Positions 1-7,788 of a stretch of 32,037 nt of DNA are shown in pieces. Under the pieces are notes generated by a model. That model saw nothing but the letters and a program-made list of their open reading frames with translations, searched no databases and was not told the DNA's origin. Origin of the DNA: Methanobacterium sp. (GTDB lineage: Archaea; Methanobacteriota; Methanobacteria; Methanobacteriales; Methanobacteriaceae). Position 1 is the first letter of the stretch; the number at the start of each line of letters is the position of its first letter. The stretch is taken from assembly GCA_016222945.1 (NCBI GenBank), contig JACRPY010000009.1, positions 1 to 32,037 of the forward strand, read 5' to 3'. The position numbers were made by a program, and so were the translations under genes.

Positions 1-146
1 ACATCTTGAGCAGCATTTAAATCAGTGTTGCTACTGAAGTAAGCTCTGTAAATCAATAAAGCAGCTACAGCTATGACGATAACACCGCCAAACAATAAAA
101 TATATTCAGCTGCTCCCTGACCACCTTCATCTTTCAAAAAACTCAT
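1..146 (-). CDS. Class III signal-peptide (pilin-like) protein, 3' end cut by window edge
   Basis: Read on the minus strand from ATG at 146, after a strong GGAGGTG about 7 bases upstream, and open to the window edge, so only the first 48 codons are visible. The start is a short charged leader (MSFLKDEGG), then QGAAEYILLFGG and a long hydrophobic helix. This is the class III signal peptide of archaeal type IV pilin-like proteins: cut before the Gln by an EppA-type prepilin peptidase, with the helix kept as assembly core. The product is probably a minor pilin or pilus subunit on the cell surface. It is a close paralogue of the gene at 986-1159 on the same strand; both share the signal region and an NAAQDV stretch. 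Family recognition is firm, the exact structure built is inferred. Confidence 0.85.
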   Translation of the reverse strand, partial: MSFLKDEGGQGAAEYILLFGGVIVIAVAALLIYRAYFSSNTDLNAAQD

Positions 147-391
147 AGTAAAGCACCTCCATTTTATAAGTATAATTTTTTTATAAACGTCTTAATATAT
201 AAACATACACATAAATTGTAAACATATATATTAAATATAATGCCCGAGAGTACAATAAAATCATATTTTATGCATATTGCTAATTCTGTGATTACTATTA
301 CAAAATGTAAATCCATTTTCACAACAGTATTAGTTTTATATACCTCTTGTGTGCATATATTCACATATAAAATAAAATGTAGTGGGTAGAT

Positions 392-958
392 ATGCCAAAA
401 AATTATAGTTTAAGAGAACTTACCATAGAAATAATCAGAGAAAAGGAACTACCTAAAAAAAAGATCCTTGAACAGATTAGAAGAAAATCCGGTAAATCTA
501 TTTCAGATAAAACTCTAAATGAAATTTTAATGAGCCTCTTAAAAGAAAGAGAAATATATATTACTGGTTATGATTTTGATGTTTATAAAGGAATGAAACG
601 AATACAATCCATAAAAGCAGAAGGGATTATATTTGGACTGATAAAAACTGATCCTCTGGAAATTGGGCTTCTTATTAATCAGTTGGAAAGTGATGATCCA
701 TCCCTGGTAAGAAATGCGCTTTATGAGCTAAAAATGATTTTTAAAAAGAAAGTTGATCAAATGAAGGGCCTCCTAACGCCAGAAATTAAAATGCAAGATA
801 CAGATGGAATTTTCAATAAAATGGTTTTTTATATTAAATCTCAATCCCCTGATCAAAAATTAGTATTGAAAAACAAATTAGCATGGAGTCTTAGTGACGA
901 AGAGGAATCTGCTGAATTATTTGAACATTTTATAAATTATATTAAATCACAAAAATAA
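392..958 (+). CDS. Conserved hypothetical protein, possible N-terminal winged helix
   Basis: A 188-residue soluble protein that I do not recognise. Residues 1-60 are charged and helical (SLRELTIEIIREKELPKKKI, then a Lys/Arg-rich helix) ending in a short beta-like segment, which resembles a winged-helix DNA-binding fold. Residues 80-115 contain LLINQLESDDPSLVRNALYE, reminiscent of a HEAT-type helical repeat. The C-terminus is acidic and helical. There is no signal peptide or membrane segment. It lies alone between two pilin-like genes on the opposite strand. The TATA-like ATATAAAATA at 365-374 is so close to the ATG that the transcript may be nearly leaderless. A regulator of the flanking pilin genes is conceivable but unproven. 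Confidence 0.75.
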   Translation: MPKNYSLRELTIEIIREKELPKKKILEQIRRKSGKSISDKTLNEILMSLLKEREIYITGYDFDVYKGMKRIQSIKAEGIIFGLIKTDPLEIGLLINQLESDDPSLVRNALYELKMIFKKKVDQMKGLLTPEIKMQDTDGIFNKMVFYIKSQSPDQKLVLKNKLAWSLSDEEESAELFEHFINYIKSQK

Positions 959-985
959 ACAATAATTTTCGTTTATAGTTTTATA

Positions 986-1159
986 TTAATGTATGCTTCC
1001 CCTTACACTGTTGACATCTTGTGCAGCATTAAAAGGGTTTGTAGACTTTATATAATTAGAATATATCAAAAGTGCAGCTACAGCTATAACTATGACACCA
1101 CCAAACAATAAAATATATTCAGCTGCTCCCTGACCATATTCATCTTTTAAAAACATCAT
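986..1159 (-). CDS. Class III signal-peptide (pilin-like) protein
   Basis: A complete 57-residue pilin-like protein: leader MMFLKDEYG, cleavage region QGAAEYILLFGG, one hydrophobic helix, then a short polar tail ending RGSIH. I chose the ATG at 1159 because GAGGAAA lies about 6 bases before it and because it gives a leader of the same length as the paralogue at 1-146. An in-frame TTG at 1174 would extend the protein by five residues but overlaps the ribosome binding site. The family is processed by the EppA class III peptidase and assembled into type IV pilus-like fibres. At 57 residues it is very small, so it may be a minor or capping subunit. Confidence 0.85.
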   Translation of the reverse strand: MMFLKDEYGQGAAEYILLFGGVIVIAVAALLIYSNYIKSTNPFNAAQDVNSVRGSIH

Positions 1160-1336
1160 AATAAATTTCCTCAATTTAATTTTTACTGAAGTAATATAAA
1201 TACATTACATTACAACGCAATAAACTGTTTATTAATATTTTATACGAATCCCATCATCCATTTAGCAAAATTGTTTTAAAAAAGGATTAAATATGGATAA
1301 ATAATTATTTTAAAAAGTTTAAAGAGACATTAAGAT

Positions 1337-2497
1337 ATGAAAGTGCTTATGATGCCCTGCGGAATAGGTATGGGTCATATCTCCAGAGATATTGCCATTG
1401 CCCAAAAACTTCAGGAAAGGAATATTGAAATTGTTTTTGCAAGTTATGGCTCTGGATATGATATGTTAAAAGAGTACGGGAAATATGAAACTGTTAAATT
1501 ACCTGAAATAAAATTTTATGGTGATGGCGGAGAATTAAACATGAAGTACACTGCCAAAAAATCAATTGATACTCCTTTTATTTTCCTTAAAAGCATATAT
1601 CATGAATCAAAAATCATAAAAAAATATAAACCTGATGTTGTTGTGGCTGATTCTCATTATTCCATCCCCATAACTTGTAAAGTCTTAGGAGTACCGTGCA
1701 TCCTGATAACAAACGAATTAACACTCAATTTTTCCGATTTTTATCCTGATGAAAAACCAATGGAATATCTTGAAAATGGGCTTAAAAGATTTATTATAGA
1801 TGTTTCAAATCAGTGCAATGCCATTTTAATTCCAGATATTAAAAATTCAATAGAAATACCTCCAAAATTAAAGAACAAAACAACATTCATTGGCCCTATC
1901 CTTAAAAATAGCTCAAAAAATCTTTTAAGTAAAAAAGAACTGAGAAAAAAACATGGATTTAATAATTCTGAGAAAATAGTTCTTGTTACCGTAGGTGGAA
2001 GTGATTTTGGAAAGAATTTACTCCAATTGGTTTGCAAAACAGCAGATAAAATAGAAGCTTCTAAAATAATAATGATCACAGGGCCGAAAATAGAGTCTGA
2101 TTTTATTCCCGATTCGAATAAAATAATAAAAAAGAAGTTTCAAAAAGATATTATGGAATGGATGAAACTTTCCGATATAGTAATAAGCCTTGCAGGTCAT
2201 AATACTACTATGGAACTTGCTTGTCTTGGTATTCCCAGCATTCTCATACCTATTGCTAATCATCCAGAACAATTAAAAAATGCACTGAACATGGAAAAAT
2301 ATGGTATATCTAAAGTAATGAAACTAAATAAAATAAATTCTAAAGATTTTGCAAATGAAATAAATCGCATGTTAACTGATGATAATTTAAAAATGAAAAC
2401 CAATAAAATTAAAAAAGAATTTGATAAATATGATGGAACAGAGATTGCAGCAGAGATCATTTCGAAACATGCAGCGCTTAAAGAGCAACATTTATAA
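1337..2497 (+). CDS. GT-B glycosyltransferase, MurG/MJ1255-like
   Basis: A 386-residue cytoplasmic GT-B glycosyltransferase. The N-terminal domain begins KVLMMPCGIGMGHISRD, the glycine-rich loop plus conserved His typical of the MurG/GT28-like MJ1255 family. The C-terminal donor-binding domain carries ISLAGHNTTMELACLG followed by PSILIPIANHPEQ at about residues 280-310, matching the UDP-sugar motif (GG-hxT--E) of MurG-type enzymes. Likely substrate: a nucleotide sugar, transferred to a lipid or cell-wall precursor. Methanobacteriales make pseudomurein and glycosylated diether lipids, so either product fits; the acceptor cannot be read from sequence. It is followed after 36 bases by the membrane protein at 2534, same strand, perhaps one transcript. 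Confidence 0.85.
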   Translation: MKVLMMPCGIGMGHISRDIAIAQKLQERNIEIVFASYGSGYDMLKEYGKYETVKLPEIKFYGDGGELNMKYTAKKSIDTPFIFLKSIYHESKIIKKYKPDVVVADSHYSIPITCKVLGVPCILITNELTLNFSDFYPDEKPMEYLENGLKRFIIDVSNQCNAILIPDIKNSIEIPPKLKNKTTFIGPILKNSSKNLLSKKELRKKHGFNNSEKIVLVTVGGSDFGKNLLQLVCKTADKIEASKIIMITGPKIESDFIPDSNKIIKKKFQKDIMEWMKLSDIVISLAGHNTTMELACLGIPSILIPIANHPEQLKNALNMEKYGISKVMKLNKINSKDFANEINRMLTDDNLKMKTNKIKKEFDKYDGTEIAAEIISKHAALKEQHL

Positions 2498-2533
2498 TGA
2501 ATAAATAAATATATATCTTTTTGGAGGCATTAA

Positions 2534-3718
2534 ATGATCAATTTACTTATTACAGCTTTTGGAGTGGTTTTAGTTATTGGAGGATTTTATGCTATGTCTT
2601 TTGGATTTCCAGGTCCTTCAGCTCCGCCAAATTTTTTATATTTCTTTATGGGATTATGCTCTTCAGTTTTAGGGGCAATACTTGTAATTTTCTTTGGAGG
2701 TAGAGTTAACTTTGAAGGGATGAAATTAAGATCCAAAGAAAAAAAAGTATCTAAAAAAGATAAAAAAGCTGTTAAACCTATTGTAAAACCTAAAGAAACC
2801 AAGCGGCCAGAAGTTCCTAAAAAAATCGAGCCGAAATTAGCTAAAAAACCTAAAGAAAAATCAGGCGTTAAAACTATATTATCTTCCAAAAAACCAGCAG
2901 AAAGTACTGGAGAAAAAGAAAGGAAACCGATAGTTCCCAAAAAAATCGAGCCTAAACGTGTGCCCTCAAAAACTATGAAAGAGGAAAAAACTCCGGAAAT
3001 AGGTAAAAGAAAACCTATTACGGCTCAAAAGAAAGAAACTGCGGCTAAAATTAGTGAAAGTTCTCCAAAAGATAAAGCTGAAAAGAAAACGTCTAAATTC
3101 ATGGGTAAAAAGGTGGAACCTGTGAAACCTACCAGCAAAACTGAAGAAGAATTTGTAAAAAACAGATTGAACAAGTTGAAAGAAAATTACATTAAAAATG
3201 CTCACGATATTGAAAATCTTATAGAAGAACGTCTTGATTCTTTCAAAGGAACCCTTGATCAAATTAAATCCGAATCAAAAGACCCTAGCATAATATGGTC
3301 CTTTGATGCGGGTGATGTACAGGAAACTATGAAAGAAACAATCTTAAAAGCAAATAAAAGGATATTAATGATGTATCCTTGGGTTAGGAATATAGATGTT
3401 GGTGTTCTTAAAAGATTTATGGAAACCAAAAGCAAAATGATCATACAAGAAGCAAGTTTGGATGATGATGCATCCGTTGAACTTATAAAACTTTTAATGG
3501 ACAATAATGTGGAAATAAGAACTATGCCTAATGTCCACACTGTTGCAATTGTATCTGATGAAGATAATGGTTTAATAATATCCACAGATCCTATTTATGA
3601 GAGTTTTGAAGTGGGAGTTGTTTATAAAGACCAAAAATCCATTGAAGAAATTGAAAGAATGTTTGGAGAAGCATGGAATCTTTCAAAAGACATTGACTTA
3701 GAGATAAAAGAAGAATAA
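2534..3718 (+). CDS. Membrane-anchored protein with Lys/Pro-rich linker and degenerate PLD-like domain
   Basis: 394 residues in three parts. Two membrane helices lie at about 3-25 and 36-58. A long highly basic, Pro-rich low-complexity linker (about 60-205) contains the repeated block VPKKIEPK. A predicted coiled helix (205-252) leads to a C-terminal alpha/beta domain at about 255-385 resembling the phospholipase D-like sensor domains found in TrmB-type regulators. The usual HxKxxxxD catalytic motif is missing its Lys: the matching segment reads HTVAIVSDEDNGLIIST. It should therefore bind rather than cut. GGAGG sits 6 bases before the ATG. It is probably a cytoplasm-facing membrane sensor or scaffold. 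The assignment to PLD-like fold is by pattern only. Confidence 0.7.
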   Translation: MINLLITAFGVVLVIGGFYAMSFGFPGPSAPPNFLYFFMGLCSSVLGAILVIFFGGRVNFEGMKLRSKEKKVSKKDKKAVKPIVKPKETKRPEVPKKIEPKLAKKPKEKSGVKTILSSKKPAESTGEKERKPIVPKKIEPKRVPSKTMKEEKTPEIGKRKPITAQKKETAAKISESSPKDKAEKKTSKFMGKKVEPVKPTSKTEEEFVKNRLNKLKENYIKNAHDIENLIEERLDSFKGTLDQIKSESKDPSIIWSFDAGDVQETMKETILKANKRILMMYPWVRNIDVGVLKRFMETKSKMIIQEASLDDDASVELIKLLMDNNVEIRTMPNVHTVAIVSDEDNGLIISTDPIYESFEVGVVYKDQKSIEEIERMFGEAWNLSKDIDLEIKEE

Positions 3719-3739
3719 TAATATTCTGGAGTTAAATTC

Positions 3740-4438
3740 ATGGAAATAAAATGGTTTGGACACTCTGCATTTGAAATCATATCTGATGAAAATTTAAAAA
3801 TATTAATAGACCCATTCATAAGCAATAATCCTGTTTGCCCGGTTAAAGTTGAAGAACTCGATGCAGACATAATATGTGTCACCCATGGACATGCAGATCA
3901 CTTCGGGGACACAATGGAAATAGCAAACAGGACTGGTGCCCAAATAATAGGAAACCATGAGCATTCAGTATATCTTGCAAAACAGGGTTTTGAAGTAATG
4001 GGAATGAACATTGGTGGAACCATAAAAATTCATAATATACAAATAACAATGGTTAATTCAAATCATTCCTCCGATATGGACTTCATAGAAGAGATTGGCG
4101 CTGGAGGAAGCGCTTGTGGTTTCATAATTCAACTTGAAAGAGGCAGAAAAATATATCATTCAGGAGATACTGGCCTTTTTGGAGATATGAAGACTGTAAT
4201 TAACGATATTTATAAACCCCAAATTGCATTAATCCCTATAGGAGATAGATATACCATGGGGCCATTTGAAGCTGCAATAGCCGCTGAATGGCTTGATCCA
4301 GAAATTATAATACCTATGCATTACAACACATTTCCTGTAATCAAACAGGACCCAGAAGAGTTTGCCCGCAGAGTTGAATCAATAAACAAAGAGATGAAGG
4401 TTGTTATCCTTGAACCTGGCCAATTATATAAAGAGTGA
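3740..4438 (+). CDS. UPF0173 metallo-beta-lactamase-fold hydrolase
   Basis: A 232-residue soluble zinc hydrolase. The metallo-beta-lactamase signature THGHADHFG supplies His49, His51, Asp53 and His54. Further metal ligands are visible as His109 (NSNHSSD), Asp143 (HSGDTGLFGD) and His194 (PMHYNTFP). The start IKWFGHSAFEI and the length are typical of the UPF0173 metal-dependent hydrolase family (YtkL/UlaG-like), whose physiological substrate is mostly unknown. The gene is 21 bases after the membrane protein and only 4 bases before the Era-like GTPase, so it is probably the first or second gene of the operon that runs to 5765. Confidence 0.9.
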   Translation: MEIKWFGHSAFEIISDENLKILIDPFISNNPVCPVKVEELDADIICVTHGHADHFGDTMEIANRTGAQIIGNHEHSVYLAKQGFEVMGMNIGGTIKIHNIQITMVNSNHSSDMDFIEEIGAGGSACGFIIQLERGRKIYHSGDTGLFGDMKTVINDIYKPQIALIPIGDRYTMGPFEAAIAAEWLDPEIIIPMHYNTFPVIKQDPEEFARRVESINKEMKVVILEPGQLYKE

Positions 4439-4442
4439 TAAG

Positions 4443-5063
4443 ATGCAGAGCATTTTCAGAAGATTTCTTAATAAACTACTTGGAAAAGAGAAAAAATTAA
4501 AAATAGGATTATATGGTCACCCTAATTCAGGGAAGACCACATTAGCTAATAGAATGACCAGTGATTGGATTGGAAAACCTCTTGGACTGGTATCGGAAAT
4601 TCCTCATGAAACGAGGAAAGTTTACAGACAAGAACGCGTGAGTATTGACTACAATGGCGTTGAACTTGACTTTGATATAATAGATACGCCAGGAATAGCC
4701 ACCAAAATAGATTACAAGAATTTCCTGCAGTACGGTTTATCAGAAGCAGAAGCAAAGGAAAGAGCTAAAGAAGCAACAAAAGGGATTATAGAAGCTATTA
4801 AATGGCTTGATGATGTTACAGGAGTTCTTCTAGTTGTAGATGCCACTAAAGACCCCCTTACACAGGCAAATATTACTATAATAGGTAATTTAGAGGCAAG
4901 AAAGATTCCATTTGTGATTGTTGCAAATAAAATAGATGTTCCTGAATCTTCACCAGAGAGAATATCTTCTGTATTCCCACAACATATGGTAGTACCTATT
5001 TCTGCATTGCACGGTGAAAATACTGAGGATCTTTATGACGCAATGGTTAAGAGGTTTCGATAA
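4443..5063 (+). CDS. arvA: Era-like small GTPase, ArvA/OapA-like (vesicle-associated family)
   Basis: A 206-residue GTPase with complete motifs: P-loop GHPNSGKT (25-32), switch I PHETRKV with Thr57, DTPG (81-84), NKID and SAL near the C-terminus. The ATG at 4443 is preferred to an upstream in-frame start inside the previous gene. The first 18 residues are basic and amphipathic (MQSIFRRFLNKLLGKEKK), as in proteins that touch membranes. Together with DUF2073 and a zinc-ribbon gene this forms the conserved euryarchaeal trio known as OapABC/ArvABC; in Haloferax the GTPase is reported to drive extracellular vesicle formation (recalled from the literature). The orthology is inferred from motifs and gene order. 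Confidence 0.8.
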   Translation: MQSIFRRFLNKLLGKEKKLKIGLYGHPNSGKTTLANRMTSDWIGKPLGLVSEIPHETRKVYRQERVSIDYNGVELDFDIIDTPGIATKIDYKNFLQYGLSEAEAKERAKEATKGIIEAIKWLDDVTGVLLVVDATKDPLTQANITIIGNLEARKIPFVIVANKIDVPESSPERISSVFPQHMVVPISALHGENTEDLYDAMVKRFR

Positions 5064-5107
5064 TTAAAATAATTAATGATTTGATGGTTTAAATCAGAGG
5101 TTTTAAA

Positions 5108-5476
5108 ATGAATGGCTTAAAAATGGATTTTCTATCTTCAGATGCTCTTCTATCTCACAGCAGCATAGAAAAAGTATCAATGATTGTAGATCGGGTGAAA
5201 GGAGGAGACTTAGTAGTTATAGAAGGAGGACTAAGTCCCGAAGAAGAAGCAGAACTCATAGAAACCACTATGAGGGAGATAGATATTGAAAATTTTGTTG
5301 GAATCGACATCTTCACTCTTGAAAAAGACCAAAAAACCTTTTTTGGGATGTCTTCAAAAAAAACTGTGGGTTTAACTATTATTGGGCCTGCAAATGTAAT
5401 GAAAACTGTTAAGAAAAAGTCAAATTTTATTTCTATGATAGCAAATCTTGGTGATTCTGGTGCATCTCTGCATTAA
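5108..5476 (+). CDS. arvB: DUF2073 (ArvB/OapB-like) protein
   Basis: A 122-residue protein of the DUF2073 type, the middle member of the GTPase / DUF2073 / zinc-ribbon cluster. It contains VKGGDLVVIEGGLSPEEEAE, an acidic helix (TMREIDIENFVGIDIFTLEK) and a C-terminal KKTVGLTIIGPANVMKTVKK. There is no signal peptide or clear membrane helix. GAGG lies about 7 bases before the ATG, 44 bases after the GTPase. Its 3' end overlaps the start of the zinc-ribbon gene by about 26 bases, so the two are probably translationally coupled. Biochemical role is unknown; by association it should be a partner of the Era-like GTPase. Confidence 0.8.
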   Translation: MNGLKMDFLSSDALLSHSSIEKVSMIVDRVKGGDLVVIEGGLSPEEEAELIETTMREIDIENFVGIDIFTLEKDQKTFFGMSSKKTVGLTIIGPANVMKTVKKKSNFISMIANLGDSGASLH

Positions 5477-5765
5477 ATGCGGCGCTTTATTTAAAGGGAA
5501 ACCAGAAGATATTCTAAAAGGATGCCCTGAATGCGGCAGCCACTTTTTTGAATATTACTGTGAATCTAAAGTAGAAGATAAAAAAGAGAAACCCCAAGGA
5601 GAGTCTATTGAAACAATTATGGTCCATGAACATGGCATATATGAAGTAGACCTTCCCACATTACTAGAAGATGATTCTATAATTGTTTCCGATGAAGAAG
5701 GCAAATATTTGATTGATATTAATTTTCTCCTAAAAAAAAAGATAAAAGAAAAGGATAATTTATAA
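5451..5765 (+). CDS. arvC: Zinc-ribbon protein (ArvC/OapC-like)
   Basis: About 104 residues. The N-terminus holds a zinc ribbon, CIKCGALFKG followed by CPECGSHFFEYYC, then a charged linker and a C-terminal half (VHEHGIYEVDLPTLLEDDSI, then YLIDINFLLKKK) typical of the OapC/ArvC zinc-ribbon family. The start is uncertain: GTG at 5451 gives MILVHLCIKCG, which fits the family. A second GTG at 5460 and a TTG at 5448 are alternatives. All overlap the end of the DUF2073 gene. The gene faces the rqcH homologue tail to tail; the T-rich run at about 5766-5790 between them may terminate both transcripts. Confidence 0.8.
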   Translation: MILVHLCIKCGALFKGKPEDILKGCPECGSHFFEYYCESKVEDKKEKPQGESIETIMVHEHGIYEVDLPTLLEDDSIIVSDEEGKYLIDINFLLKKKIKEKDNL

Positions 5766-5793
5766 TTAAACTGTTTATTTTTCTTTATTCTGT

Positions 5794-7770
5794 TTATCGT
5801 CTTCTAAGACTTCTTTCATCAACTATATCGCATTTTCCAGAAGGCAGTATCCTGATCATGTCTTCTAAGCTAAAAATGCGTTCTTCATCAATTTTTCGAA
5901 GTATTTCCTTTGCTAAAGCTTCTTTTTTTGTGTAACCTGGTTTTATAATAATATATTTATCTGTATATTTTTTAACTGATTCTAAAGGTCCTGCCATCAA
6001 TCTTTCACCTTCATAATCAACAATCCCTACTGCAATTAAAAGTGTAGCTGCCCTTATGTAATTTCTTGACCCTCTTATGATAAATGCACCTTTAGCTACA
6101 AATTCTCCTGATTCTGGAGTTTTTGAGACTTGATCTGGGTGAACCCAATACACATCCTGGGATCCAAATCCTTTTGTCCACGCACTGGAGAATGAAGCTG
6201 CAAAAGATGCAGCCTCATCGATAGTTGTTTCAGGAATTTCTTTACCTTCACTTTTTATTACAACAGATGGTGCTCCATGTATATCTGAGTGAAGATAGAT
6301 ATCACTGTTATCCATATGCTTTTTTACAACTATTTCATTGGTATTTGCATCTCTACCTCCAATAACCATAATTCCATCAGAAGATATAAACCATCGAAGC
6401 TTTTCAAACCATTTAAGTTCTTTTTTAACTCTTTTTTGGGGAAGAGTTATTTTTTCCATTTCTATTTCTTTTTTGCTTTTTGCTTTTTCAATTTCCTTTT
6501 TTGTTTTTTCTATAGCAATAGTAACTCCCTTTATTTTCCTTTTAGCTTTTTTAGCCTTTTCATAATAGACTTCAGCACTTTCAGGGATTTCCTTTGTGGA
6601 ATCTACCAATATTACTGTTTTATCAACTTTTAATGTAAGATTTCCAAGCTTATCTAAGGATTCAATGATATTTGCATCTTCTAATCCGTCTTTTTTTGCT
6701 TGTTTAAGTTTAGAAGCTATTTCATTCCATGAATATTTTTCTCTGGCGTTTTTTATTATATCCAAAATATTTTGAACTGCAGCATAATTTGAATAAAGTA
6801 ATTCCCCCTTCTTTTGGGATTCTTCAATGGTTCTTTCAAATTTTTGGAGGGTTTCTTCCTGTATTTTAAGTCTTTTTTCGAATTTTTTAACTTCAGCCCC
6901 CCAAATTCCATCATATTCCTTTTTTATGTCTGCTCTAACTTTACTACTAAAGAATTCATCTGCAGCCTCGTTATATGTTTCAAATGTCTCTTTTTTGTAG
7001 TTATTATACAGCTCAATATCCAGTGGCAGAACATCTTCCTTTCCATCTGATATTACCTGAGGATTAAATTTATATGTTCTAAGGGGTTTGAAAAGTTCAT
7101 AAATAGCATTGTAAATTGAATCACACCTTTCATCTGTGACTTCCACAGCAGGTAAATCTTTCTGTATATTAGACCTCAAAATAATTTCTTCAGCGTATAC
7201 ACCGCCTAATCCACTTCTTGCAAGAGTTCTTATAATATCAGAATCGGAATTTTCAAATATTTCCTTAAGTTTATCTTTTTTTAATTCTAAGGGGTTTATT
7301 CCTCTTGTTGGAGGGTATTTATATTCTTCTTTAGATGATATTTTCCTATCGCTCCATAATTTACGTTTAAGAGGTAAGATAATCTTTCCTTCTTCATTTA
7401 GAAGAATTATGTTTCCTTTAGCAAATAGTTCTGCAACTAAAGTGAATTTCTCCTCTTTAGCTATGTGAAACTCTACAATCCTATCAAAGTTATATTGCCT
7501 AATATCTTCTACAGTTCCTCCTTTAATATATTTTCTAAGGAGCATTGGAAAGTTAGGAGGTATTTTAGGATTTGGTAATGGGTATTGGGTTGTGTGTATT
7601 CTTCTTCCTGCTTGAAATGCTACATCTACTCTTCCTTTACCCGATACATGGAATCTCAATATTACAGTATCTTTAGTTGGCTGAAACGCTTTATCAACCC
7701 TTGCACCTTTCAATAATTCCTTTAATTCATGACAAATAGCAAAAACATCTACATTAGACATATTTTTCAT
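5794..7770 (-). CDS. rqcH: NFACT family ribosome-quality-control protein (RqcH/NEMF homologue)
   Basis: 658 residues, the usual size of archaeal NFACT proteins (often mislabelled fibronectin-binding). An NFACT-N domain occupies about 1-200 and includes the Asp-Arg pair (FDRIVEF, Asp96-Arg97) that in Bacillus RqcH is needed for tRNA handling. A long charged coiled coil lies at about 290-440. The NFACT-R (DUF814) domain is at about 460-570, with LRWFISSDGIMVIGGRDANT and YLHSDIHGAPS. The family binds obstructed large ribosomal subunits and adds C-terminal alanine tails to stalled chains. The ATG at 7770 is preceded by GGTG 7 bases upstream; an ATG three codons later is too far from it. Immediately upstream begins the unusual palindrome array at 7789-8166. 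Confidence 0.92.
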   Translation of the reverse strand: MKNMSNVDVFAICHELKELLKGARVDKAFQPTKDTVILRFHVSGKGRVDVAFQAGRRIHTTQYPLPNPKIPPNFPMLLRKYIKGGTVEDIRQYNFDRIVEFHIAKEEKFTLVAELFAKGNIILLNEEGKIILPLKRKLWSDRKISSKEEYKYPPTRGINPLELKKDKLKEIFENSDSDIIRTLARSGLGGVYAEEIILRSNIQKDLPAVEVTDERCDSIYNAIYELFKPLRTYKFNPQVISDGKEDVLPLDIELYNNYKKETFETYNEAADEFFSSKVRADIKKEYDGIWGAEVKKFEKRLKIQEETLQKFERTIEESQKKGELLYSNYAAVQNILDIIKNAREKYSWNEIASKLKQAKKDGLEDANIIESLDKLGNLTLKVDKTVILVDSTKEIPESAEVYYEKAKKAKRKIKGVTIAIEKTKKEIEKAKSKKEIEMEKITLPQKRVKKELKWFEKLRWFISSDGIMVIGGRDANTNEIVVKKHMDNSDIYLHSDIHGAPSVVIKSEGKEIPETTIDEAASFAASFSSAWTKGFGSQDVYWVHPDQVSKTPESGEFVAKGAFIIRGSRNYIRAATLLIAVGIVDYEGERLMAGPLESVKKYTDKYIIIKPGYTKKEALAKEILRKIDEERIFSLEDMIRILPSGKCDIVDERSLRRR

Positions 7771-7788
7771 TTATAACACCTTAAAATC

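Noticed and set aside
164..364. A 66-codon minus-strand frame upstream of the first pilin gene
   Set aside because: It lies in low-complexity AT-rich promoter DNA, with a hydrophobic chance translation and no family resemblance.
2499..2520. TATA-like run before the membrane protein gene as a separate promoter
   Set aside because: AT runs of this kind are everywhere in the window; with a 36-base gap the gene may simply be read from the upstream promoter.
4401..4442. Upstream start for the Era-like GTPase inside the hydrolase gene
   Set aside because: It would overlap the hydrolase by 38 bases; the ATG at 4443 follows the hydrolase stop and gives the usual family N-terminus.
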